64,000 nucleotides of DNA from Bacillus sp. AFS088145 (GTDB lineage Bacteria > Bacillota > Bacilli > Bacillales > Bacillaceae_G): assembly GCF_002564465.1 (NCBI RefSeq), contig NZ_NUUX01000044.1, forward strand, positions 81,229 to 145,228, given 5' to 3'. Within the stretch, counting starts at the first letter, position 1, and every line of letters starts with the position of its first letter. This document shows positions 17,948-25,170 of this stretch, one piece after another. The translations under genes were made by a program, and so were the position numbers. The notes beneath the pieces are model-generated. The model worked only from the letters and a program-made list of their open reading frames with translations. It ran no database searches and was not told the DNA's origin.

Positions 17948-20737
17948 ATGAATAAATTTGTGGTCGTTGACTTAGAAACAACCGGAAATAATAATAGAGG
18001 TCAAGATCGAATTATTCAAATTGCAGCCTTTTTATTGGAAAATGGAGAAGTTATTGAACAGTTTTCAAGTTTTATTAATCCTAACATGAATATTCCAACC
18101 TTTATTTCCGAACTAACAGGAATTTCAGATGAAATGGTTCAATATGCTCCTCAATTTGAACAAATAGTTGAAGAATTATACCCGATGTTTAATGACGCCT
18201 ATTTTGTTGCACACAATGTGCATTTTGACTTAACATTTTTGCAAAAAGAATTTGAGCGGATTGGTTTACCAAAAATTTCACCGTTAGCTATTGATACAGT
18301 GGAGTTAACTAGAATTTTATATCCAACTTTAACTAGTTATAAATTATCTGATTTAGCAAAAGTATTCAATATACAACATGAAAACCCTCATCAAGCTGAT
18401 AGTGATGCTGAAGTAACTGCCGAACTATTAACAATTTTATTAAAAAAACTTGAGAGCTTGCCATATGCATCATTAAAAATATTAGAAAAACTTAGCAATA
18501 GTTTTAAAAGTGACATTACATACTATATTTCGGATCTACTTCAAAAGCAATCTGAATCATTTTCAAATGAATCTGTTGATTATGAGGAATTTAGACGAAT
18601 AGCTCTTAAAAAAAGAAGCTTTAGTTTACCTCAAGAGGAAGAAGATTTCGTAGAATTCGACGAGCATCTTAAACGTGAACTTGTAGATCAGATGGCTGTA
18701 GAAATTCCAAATTTTATAAAAAGAGATGAACAGTTTGCATATATGCACGATGTGTTCGATGCATTTAGCCAGAATAATATTCTCTTAGCTGAGGCTGGAA
18801 CAGGTGTTGGCAAGACATTTGGTTATTTAATTCCATCAGCATTTTTCTCAAAACAATTTGGCAAACAAGTGGTCATTAGTACAAGTACCATTTCGTTACA
18901 AAAACAATTACTTAAAAAACATATAAAAACGATTGAAAAAATAGTTCCATTTCAGTTGAAAATAGCTTCTATACAAAGTAAAAGAAATTATCTATGTCTG
19001 CAAAAATTTGAATATATTGTTGGCGAACAATTTGATGATAATTACGATAGTATTTTATCGAAGGCTATGATAACTGTTTGGTTAACTGAAACTGAAAATG
19101 GAGAATTAGATGAATTATCACTTCCTTCAGGTGGCTTACATTTATGGGATCGTGTTTGTTGTAACGAAGAAAGTGAAAATAAAAGAACAAATCCTTGGTT
19201 TCATAAATGTTTTTATCAAAAGGCTAAAAATAAATTAATGTTAGCCGATATAATTATTACAAACCATGCATATTTAATGTCTACTTTAAAAAATAAAGAT
19301 CACTTAATTAATTCTGTCAAAACGATTGTAATCGATGAGGCACATGCTCTTGAGGAGACAGCATCAAAAACTTTTGGAATCACTTTTTCTTGCTTAAAAT
19401 ATTATCAATATTTAAGTAGATTAAGTACTACTGATAGTAATGAACTAGTTCACCGATTATATAAATTTGATGAGGGAATACCAAATCGTGAAAAATGGTG
19501 GAAAAAAGTTGATCATTTAATAAAAGAAATAAAGTATGAATCAGAAGAGTTATTTAGGTTATTACGTGATTTTATTTTAAGTAAACAAAATGAACTTGAT
19601 AAAGAAAACATTAGACAGTCAATTACACTAAATGATAAAAATACTTCTAGCCAAAATTGGAAGGCTATTCAAGAATGTGCAAATCGATTAATTCATGTGA
19701 ATAATACTTTATTCTCGGGTTGCGAGCAATATTTGAATTTAATTGAAGATAAAAAGGGATCAGCGTTTCATCGTTCAATCGTTTCGGAGTTTAAAATGAT
19801 TATTGAACAATTAAAAAGCATGAAAAATGGTCTTTATGAAATATTATTCGATAAAAATGATCATTATATTTGCTGGATGGAAACAGAAGCAAAAGGCTCA
19901 TTTCATACAACGATGCTTTATTGTGAGAAAGTTGAAAATGCAGATTTAATACAAAATTATTTAATTAGTGAAAGGAATTCTATTGTACTAACATCCGCTA
20001 CGATGTCGATTGATTCATCATTCTCATTTATAAAGTCATCATTAGGAATTAGTGAAAATATCAATGTTATTGAAAAAATATACCCCGTCCCAAAAGATTT
20101 TGCCCAAGGGATGAGAGTCTATATTCCTTCAGATTTAATGGGAATAAAAGAGATCACGCAAGAAGAGTATGCATTACAAACTTCAAATACGATTCGCAAA
20201 ATTGTTACTAAAATAAAAGGTAGAACATTAGTTTTATTTACAGCTTTTGATTTATTAAAACAGACTTATGATCAATTAATACAAGATTTAGACTCACTGA
20301 ATTCATCTGTATTAGCTCAAGGTGTTTCTCCTGGAGGAAAACAAAAGTTAATAAAACAGTTTTTACAATCTAAACAAACAATTTTATTAGGTACGAACAC
20401 TTTTTGGGAAGGAATTGACCTACCTAATGAAGAATTAGATTGTTTAATCATTGTACGCTTACCGTTTACAAACCCTGAAAAGCCTATGTTTATTGCTAAA
20501 TCAAATTTATTAAAAAAAGCTGGAGAAAATTCTTTCTCAAGTTTGGCTTTACCATTAGCTGTATTTAAGTTTAGACAAGGTTATGGTCGTCTAATTCGAA
20601 ATGAAAAAGATCAAGGTTCATTATTTGTTTTAGATAATCGCATAATAAATACTAGTTATGGATCAGAATTTTTAAAGTTAATCCCGAAAAACAAAATAAA
20701 TATTAATACAATTGATGAATTATTAAAAGATTTTTAG
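17948..20737 (+). CDS. dinG: ATP-dependent helicase/exonuclease DinG
   Basis: A 929-aa two-part protein. Residues 1-165 are a DnaQ-like 3'-5' exonuclease (DLETTGN, HNVHFDLTF, HQADSDAEVT). From about 245 on there is an XPD/DinG superfamily 2 helicase: Walker A AEAGTGVGKTFGY, DEAH box VIDEAHALEE, motif VI QGYGRLIRN. Cysteines in NYLCLQK and RVCC...HKC lie where XPD-type proteins bind an Fe-S cluster, but whether one is bound is uncertain. The Bacillus protein is known for the exonuclease part. GGAGGTG precedes the ATG. Probable role in DNA repair or processing. Confidence 0.93.
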   Translation: MNKFVVVDLETTGNNNRGQDRIIQIAAFLLENGEVIEQFSSFINPNMNIPTFISELTGISDEMVQYAPQFEQIVEELYPMFNDAYFVAHNVHFDLTFLQKEFERIGLPKISPLAIDTVELTRILYPTLTSYKLSDLAKVFNIQHENPHQADSDAEVTAELLTILLKKLESLPYASLKILEKLSNSFKSDITYYISDLLQKQSESFSNESVDYEEFRRIALKKRSFSLPQEEEDFVEFDEHLKRELVDQMAVEIPNFIKRDEQFAYMHDVFDAFSQNNILLAEAGTGVGKTFGYLIPSAFFSKQFGKQVVISTSTISLQKQLLKKHIKTIEKIVPFQLKIASIQSKRNYLCLQKFEYIVGEQFDDNYDSILSKAMITVWLTETENGELDELSLPSGGLHLWDRVCCNEESENKRTNPWFHKCFYQKAKNKLMLADIIITNHAYLMSTLKNKDHLINSVKTIVIDEAHALEETASKTFGITFSCLKYYQYLSRLSTTDSNELVHRLYKFDEGIPNREKWWKKVDHLIKEIKYESEELFRLLRDFILSKQNELDKENIRQSITLNDKNTSSQNWKAIQECANRLIHVNNTLFSGCEQYLNLIEDKKGSAFHRSIVSEFKMIIEQLKSMKNGLYEILFDKNDHYICWMETEAKGSFHTTMLYCEKVENADLIQNYLISERNSIVLTSATMSIDSSFSFIKSSLGISENINVIEKIYPVPKDFAQGMRVYIPSDLMGIKEITQEEYALQTSNTIRKIVTKIKGRTLVLFTAFDLLKQTYDQLIQDLDSLNSSVLAQGVSPGGKQKLIKQFLQSKQTILLGTNTFWEGIDLPNEELDCLIIVRLPFTNPEKPMFIAKSNLLKKAGENSFSSLALPLAVFKFRQGYGRLIRNEKDQGSLFVLDNRIINTSYGSEFLKLIPKNKININTIDELLKDF

Positions 20738-20789
20738 TAGTTTTTCAAAATTTAGCATGAGAATTGTAGGGGATTTAAGGTTAGACGTA

Positions 20790-20798
20790 TGGTATAAT
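20790..20798 (+). promoter_or_regulatory. Extended -10 promoter before ypmA
   Basis: TGGTATAAT, an extended -10 (TGn plus a perfect TATAAT). No convincing -35 at the right distance. It lies about 47 bp before the ypmA start. Confidence 0.45.
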
Positions 20799-20844
20799 GA
20801 CATAAATTGTAATGTATTTATAATACATTTTTAGGAGGAGCAAC

Positions 20845-21015
20845 ATGAATTCAAATATTGAAGTATTATCAACAACAAAAATTGAATATACTAGAGATTT
20901 ATACAAAATTGTTGATAGTTTAAATCGTACTTTAAAAGAAAAAGATTTAATGTTTGGACTAGCACTTGATAAAGAAGATCAAGAATATGCGGTATTTACA
21001 ATTTATCGAACATAA
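20845..21015 (+). CDS. ypmA: DUF4264 small protein YpmA
   Basis: A 56-aa protein (starts MNSNIEVLSTTKIEY, ends YAVFTIYRT) with AGGAGGAG seven bases before the ATG. Its size, its predicted helix-strand content and its place between dinG and ypmB match B. subtilis YpmA (DUF4264). No membrane segment. Function unknown. It is followed after 11 bp by ypmB. Confidence 0.85.
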   Translation: MNSNIEVLSTTKIEYTRDLYKIVDSLNRTLKEKDLMFGLALDKEDQEYAVFTIYRT

Positions 21016-21026
21016 ATGAGGTATAT

Positions 21027-21491
21027 ATGAAAAAATGGTTAGTCATCCTTGGATTAAGCATCATTTTTCTTTCATTATTTTTAATCGCCACTTATCAATC
21101 ATCAATTTCAAAGCTAAATGATGATAAAAAACACGCAGAAGAGCTTGTTTTACATCAAGGGTATTTAAAATCTGTGGAAACTTCTGATTATTTCCATGGA
21201 AAAGAACAAGCGATCGTTGTAAGTGGTAAAGATGATGCAAATAATGAAATGATCGCGTGGGTACAGGATGGAGAAGTTATTACACGAAAGAAAAGTGAAG
21301 GATTGACCCAAAAACAAATCATTGATAAAGTAGTCAGTGAGAGAAACCCAAAAAAAATACATAAAGTAAAGTTAGGAATAGAGAACAAAATACCACTTTG
21401 GGAAGTAGTATATATAGACCAAAACGGCCGATATAATTTTTACTACGCTGCTTTCGAAAATGGAGAGCTTTTAAAACGCTATAGTATTTAG
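21027..21491 (+). CDS. ypmB: Membrane-anchored DUF5590 protein YpmB
   Basis: A 154-aa protein with one N-terminal membrane helix (about residues 4-24), then an extracytoplasmic domain with two PepSY-like halves (KAEELV... and TQKQIIDKVVSERNPKKIHKVKLG followed by PLWEVVYID). B. subtilis YpmB has the same plan and gene position. Function not established. GAGGTATAT precedes the ATG; aspB follows closely. Confidence 0.85.
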   Translation: MKKWLVILGLSIIFLSLFLIATYQSSISKLNDDKKHAEELVLHQGYLKSVETSDYFHGKEQAIVVSGKDDANNEMIAWVQDGEVITRKKSEGLTQKQIIDKVVSERNPKKIHKVKLGIENKIPLWEVVYIDQNGRYNFYYAAFENGELLKRYSI

Positions 21492-21506
21492 GGGGAAATT
21501 AACAAG

Positions 21507-22694
21507 ATGAAACTAGCAAAAAGAGTAAGTGCACTAACACCATCTACAACACTAGCTATTACAGCAAAAGCAAAAGAGATGAAAGATCAAGGTATTGATG
21601 TAATTGGATTAGGAGCAGGTGAACCTGATTTCAATACACCAGTTGAAATTATTGAAGAAGCTTATTCAGCAATGCTTAAAGGCCAAACTAAATATACTCC
21701 TTCAAACGGTTTACCAGCGTTAAGAAAAACTATTTGTGATAAGTTATTGAATGATCAAGGATTAACTTATTCTCCAGGAGAGGTTGTTGTAACAAATGGT
21801 GCAAAACATGCACTTTACACACTTTTCCAAGCGATTTTAGATCCTGGTCACGAAGTAATTATTCCGACACCTTACTGGGTAAGCTATCCTGAGCAAGTTA
21901 TATTAGCAGAAGGTGTACCAGTATTTATTGAAGGTTATGAACATCAACAATTTAAAGTAACACCTGAACAAATCGAAGCAGCAATTACAGAGAATACAAA
22001 AGCGATCATTATTAATTCACCAAGTAATCCAACTGGTATGATTTATGATGAGCAAGAATTAAAAGCAATCGGTGAAATTTGTTTAAAACATGATATATTA
22101 ATCGTTTCTGACGAAATCTATGAGAAATTAGTATATGATGGTGCAAAACATGTTTCAATTGCTTCATTAAGCCAAGAGCTTAAAGAGCAAACGATTATTA
22201 TCAACGGTGTATCAAAATCTCATTCAATGACAGGATGGAGAATTGGTTATGCTGTTGGTAATAAAGAAATAATTAATGCCATGACAAATCTTGCTAGTCA
22301 CTCTACTTCAAATCCTACTACAATGGCTCAAATCGCTACGATTAAAGCTTACGAGTTAGGCGATGCTCCTGTTGAAGAAATGAGAGTAGCGTTTGAAGAT
22401 CGTTTAAATAAAACTTATGAGCGTTTAATTTCAATTCCAGGATTTAGCTGTGTTAAACCGAATGGTGCATTTTATTTATTCCCAAATGTGACTGAGGCAG
22501 CTAAAATGGCTGGATATCAAAATGTAGATGAATTCTCTACTGAATTACTTGAAAAAGCTAATGTAGCGGTAATCCCTGGTTCAGGATTTGGTTCACCTGA
22601 TAATATCCGCCTATCATATGCAACATCTCAAGTACAGTTAGATAAAGCGTTAGATCGCATTGAGCAATTTATGAAAGCAAGTATCTTAAGTTAA
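21507..22694 (+). CDS. aspB: Aspartate aminotransferase (class I PLP)
   Basis: Interconverts aspartate/2-oxoglutarate and oxaloacetate/glutamate. 395 aa, fold-type I. Motifs: GAGEPDFNTP, NGAKHALYTLF, SPSNPTGMIY, SDEIYEKLVYDG, the PLP-binding lysine in GVSKSHSMTGWRIGY, and the substrate Arg in DNIRLSYA. AGGGGGAAA precedes the ATG. In B. subtilis asnS follows; here a terminator and then dnaD follow. Confidence 0.95.
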   Translation: MKLAKRVSALTPSTTLAITAKAKEMKDQGIDVIGLGAGEPDFNTPVEIIEEAYSAMLKGQTKYTPSNGLPALRKTICDKLLNDQGLTYSPGEVVVTNGAKHALYTLFQAILDPGHEVIIPTPYWVSYPEQVILAEGVPVFIEGYEHQQFKVTPEQIEAAITENTKAIIINSPSNPTGMIYDEQELKAIGEICLKHDILIVSDEIYEKLVYDGAKHVSIASLSQELKEQTIIINGVSKSHSMTGWRIGYAVGNKEIINAMTNLASHSTSNPTTMAQIATIKAYELGDAPVEEMRVAFEDRLNKTYERLISIPGFSCVKPNGAFYLFPNVTEAAKMAGYQNVDEFSTELLEKANVAVIPGSGFGSPDNIRLSYATSQVQLDKALDRIEQFMKASILS

Positions 22695-22728
22695 TTTCAA
22701 TCAGTGGAAACACATATTTTTAAACACT

Positions 22729-22758
22729 AAAGCTAAGCATATGCTTAGCTTTTTTTTA
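22729..22758 (+). terminator. Terminator after aspB
   Basis: Perfect AAAGCTAAGC/GCTTAGCTTT stem with T8. Confidence 0.9.
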
Positions 22759-22955
22759 TACATTTTTTGTTTGAATTTTAAGCACAACTAAGCAAAAACC
22801 ATTCCCACTTTATTAAACAGACATATCCTTAATTAAATAATTTATTAGTTGGTTTTTTAAATACTAAATAGATATACTAAAATAGAAGTGTGATTTACAT
22901 GCCTCTATTTATTTTTATTTCACGAGTTTCTTTTACTGTATATTTTATGTAATCA

Positions 22956-22964
22956 TGCTATACT
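22956..22964 (+). promoter_or_regulatory. Extended -10 promoter of dnaD
   Basis: TGCTATACT immediately before the dnaD ribosome site. Transcription would begin about at 22971, which excludes the upstream in-frame ATG as a start. Confidence 0.45.
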
Positions 22965-22982
22965 ATGCTAGAGGTGTTCGAA

Positions 22983-23693
22983 GTGAATAATAATAGCATT
23001 CTAAACTGGATTCAATTTGGGAATATTAGTATTCCAAATCTACTTCTCAGTCATTATTCTTCTTTAAACATAAATGAAGAAGAACTAGTCATGATTCTAC
23101 AGCTTTACTCTTTTCAACAACAAGGTCATACGTTTCCAACACCTACTCAATTAGCAAAGATTATGTCAATAAATGAACAAAAATGTATGGAAGTTATTCG
23201 AGAACTTCTTAAAAAGGGTTTATTAGAAATTACGGAAGAAATTGACCATCATAATTTACGATGTGAGGCATATTCACTTTCTCCGTTATGGTTAAAATTA
23301 ATTGATTTGACCCAGAATGGTCAACAATCAAATGAAAAACATACTATTCCTTCAATTATTGAACAAGAAGAGGAATCAATTTACTTAGTATTTGAAAAAG
23401 AATTTGGTAGATTATTGTCTCCTTTTGAAATTGAAACTTTAACAATGTGGATGGACCAAGATGATCATAATGAAAAACTAATAAAAACTGCACTTAAAGA
23501 AGCAGTCATAAGTGGGAAATTAAATTTTCGTTATATAGATCGTATTCTTTTTGAGTGGAAGAAAAATGGAATAAAGCAAGTAGACCAAGCAATGAATTAT
23601 AGTAAGCATTTTAGAAAGAAAGAAACAAGAGAACCACAAAACGAAACAAAGTATACAGGATCAATTCCTTTTTATAATTGGCTTGAAAAATAA
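22983..23693 (+). CDS. dnaD: DNA replication initiation protein DnaD
   Basis: Primosome component that works with DnaA, DnaB and DnaI to load the replicative helicase. About 236 aa. The N-terminal winged-helix DDBH1 domain has IPNLLLSHYSSL and the TPTQLAKIMSI helix; the C-terminal DDBH2 domain contains FEKEFGRLLSPFEIE and YIDRILFEWKKNGI (YxxxILxxW motif). GTG 22983 with AGAGGTG upstream is preferred to ATG 22965, which lies at or before the predicted transcription start. Confidence 0.93.
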   Translation: MNNNSILNWIQFGNISIPNLLLSHYSSLNINEEELVMILQLYSFQQQGHTFPTPTQLAKIMSINEQKCMEVIRELLKKGLLEITEEIDHHNLRCEAYSLSPLWLKLIDLTQNGQQSNEKHTIPSIIEQEEESIYLVFEKEFGRLLSPFEIETLTMWMDQDDHNEKLIKTALKEAVISGKLNFRYIDRILFEWKKNGIKQVDQAMNYSKHFRKKETREPQNETKYTGSIPFYNWLEK

Positions 23694-23719
23694 AGCGAGG
23701 ACATGCTCCTCGCTTTATT
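23689..23719 (+). terminator. Terminator after dnaD
   Basis: AATAAAGCGAGGA/TCCTCGCTTTATT perfect stem overlapping the dnaD stop. Nearly the same hairpin recurs at 23873-23898. Confidence 0.75.
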
Positions 23720-23739
23720 GTGTAAACAATGTACAAAAA

Positions 23740-23898
23740 ATTTGATCAGACTGTCTGAAAGCGTTTGTCTTTCGAGGCGTGAAGCCTGGTGAGGAGGGAG
23801 TTACCTTTAAACGGTAATGAGTACCACAGACATGCGAAACAACGAAGAAAGCGAGCGTTTGGCGGGCAGACTGAAGCGAGGACATACTCCTCGCTTTT
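23740..23898 (+). repeat. Terminator-associated dispersed element, copy B
   Basis: Non-coding and GC-richer than its surroundings. The core at 23834-23874 (CGAAACAACGAAGAAAGCGA then GCGTTTGGCGGGCAGACTGAA) matches copy A near 17.8 kb. Inner TTACC/GGTAA hairpin at about 23800-23816. It is flanked on both sides by the same GCGAGGA..TCCTCGC hairpin. Either a small RNA or a repeat inserted at a terminator. Confidence 0.45.
23873..23898 (+). terminator. Second GCGAGGA-type terminator
   Basis: GAAGCGAGGA/TCCTCGCTTTT stem closing element copy B, about 20 bp before the nth start. Confidence 0.7.
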
Positions 23899-23920
23899 GT
23901 TTAGTAAGGAGTGTTTTGAG

Positions 23921-24583
23921 ATGTTAAATAAACAGCAAATAAATGAGGTTCTTAATATAATTGGTGACATGTTCCCCGATGCACATTGTGAATTAAACCA
24001 TAAGAATCCGTTTGAATTAGTAGTAGCGGTCGCTTTATCCGCTCAATGTACTGATGTCTTAGTAAATAAAGTAACAAAAAATCTATTTGAAAAATATAAA
24101 GAACCTCAGGATTATTTAAATGTTTCTTTAGAGGAATTACAAAATGATATTCGCTCAATCGGACTTTTCAGAAACAAAGCAAAAAATATCCAAAAATTAA
24201 GTGAAATGATTATTAATGAATTTAATGGGGAAGTTCCACGGACTAGAGAAGAGCTTGTAAAATTGCCTGGAGTTGGTAGAAAGACAGCTAATGTAGTAAT
24301 GTCAGTCGCATTTAATATTCCAGCAATCGCAGTAGATACTCATGTTGAGAGAGTTTCAAAAAGATTAGCTATATGCCGTTGGAAAGATTCTGTTTTAGAA
24401 GTAGAAGAGACATTAATGAAAAAAGTTCCGATCGAAGACTGGGGAGTAACTCATCATCGACTCATATTTTTTGGTAGATACCATTGCAAAGCTCAAAGGC
24501 CGAGTTGTGAAGTATGTCCTTTACTTGATATGTGTAGAGAAGGAAAAAAACGAATGAAAGTGAAGAAAGTAAATGACAAATAG
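23921..24583 (+). CDS. nth: Endonuclease III (DNA glycosylase/AP lyase)
   Basis: Removes oxidised pyrimidines and cleaves at the abasic site (base excision repair). 220 aa. Helix-hairpin-helix LPGVGRKTANVV with the catalytic Lys upstream region, catalytic Asp in VDTHVERVS, and a C-terminal 4Fe-4S loop with exact C-x6-C-x2-C-x5-C spacing (CKAQRPSCEVCPLLDMC). ATG 23921 with AAGGAG is chosen; the frame is open 132 bases further upstream, but that part is the repeat element and lacks a ribosome site. ypoC overlaps the 3' end by 11 bp. Confidence 0.96.
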   Translation: MLNKQQINEVLNIIGDMFPDAHCELNHKNPFELVVAVALSAQCTDVLVNKVTKNLFEKYKEPQDYLNVSLEELQNDIRSIGLFRNKAKNIQKLSEMIINEFNGEVPRTREELVKLPGVGRKTANVVMSVAFNIPAIAVDTHVERVSKRLAICRWKDSVLEVEETLMKKVPIEDWGVTHHRLIFFGRYHCKAQRPSCEVCPLLDMCREGKKRMKVKKVNDK

Positions 24584-25076
24584 TATTTATAAGGATTTTA
24601 TTGTTACGCCATTTTATAAAGACAATGCTAATGAACAAATAATCAATGAAGAAATCAAAATTAAAAATAAACCGTTTTTTTATGAAAGCAATCAAATTCT
24701 AGTTAATAAGAGCTTTAACATCCCGAATGAAAGCGATGAAATTATTAAAGAGATGATTAATGAATGGAAAGAGGAATCTGAACACATTTCTAACTACTTT
24801 AAGCAACGGAATCGAAAACTTGCGTGTGAGCCGATGATAAGAGGCTTAGCTAATTTTATATCAATTCTTACATGGATAAATGGCCAAATGCTTCTTAATT
24901 TAAATAATTTATTACTTGAGTTAGATAAATTAAAGATTAAGCCAATCAATTTAGACGAGCGTATTAGTTTTGTATTAAATCAACCAGATCACTATCACTC
25001 TTTCATTCAACTTTCTGGCTTATATACAGAGTTAGAAAAGCTTTATTATAAGCAAAAAATTACCTCCTCAAGATGA
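24573..25076 (+). CDS. ypoC: YpoC-like protein
   Basis: A 167-aa soluble, mostly helical protein of unknown function, identified mainly by position (nth-ypoC-ponA order of B. subtilis) and by its start overlapping nth. Features: a predicted helical segment 60-110 with LACEPMIRGLANFISILTWING and a C-terminal HSFIQLSGLYTELEKLY. The stop codon lies in the loop of its terminator hairpin. Confidence 0.75.
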   Translation: MTNSIYKDFIVTPFYKDNANEQIINEEIKIKNKPFFYESNQILVNKSFNIPNESDEIIKEMINEWKEESEHISNYFKQRNRKLACEPMIRGLANFISILTWINGQMLLNLNNLLLELDKLKIKPINLDERISFVLNQPDHYHSFIQLSGLYTELEKLYYKQKITSSR

Positions 25077-25089
25077 GGAGGCTTTTTTT
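25063..25089 (+). terminator. Terminator overlapping the ypoC stop
   Basis: CCTCCTC/GAGGAGG stem with a five-base loop holding the TGA stop, then T7. Confidence 0.85.
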
Positions 25090-25136
25090 GAGTAAATTGG
25101 TTATTCTTAGGCTCAATGTTTAGATTAATTACATAG

Positions 25137-25167
25137 AAAAACCTCCTCAAAAAACGAGGAGGTTTTT
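25137..25167 (-). terminator. Terminator after ponA
   Basis: AAAAACCTCCTC/GAGGAGGTTTTT perfect stem just after the ponA stop on the minus strand. It has the same stem sequence as the ypoC terminator 70 bp away. Confidence 0.85.
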
Positions 25168-25170
25168 AAT

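Noticed and set aside
23789..23920. N-terminal extension of endonuclease III
   Set aside because: The extension is encoded by the repeat element and its terminator; AAGGAG before ATG 23921 and the family N-terminus fit the shorter protein.
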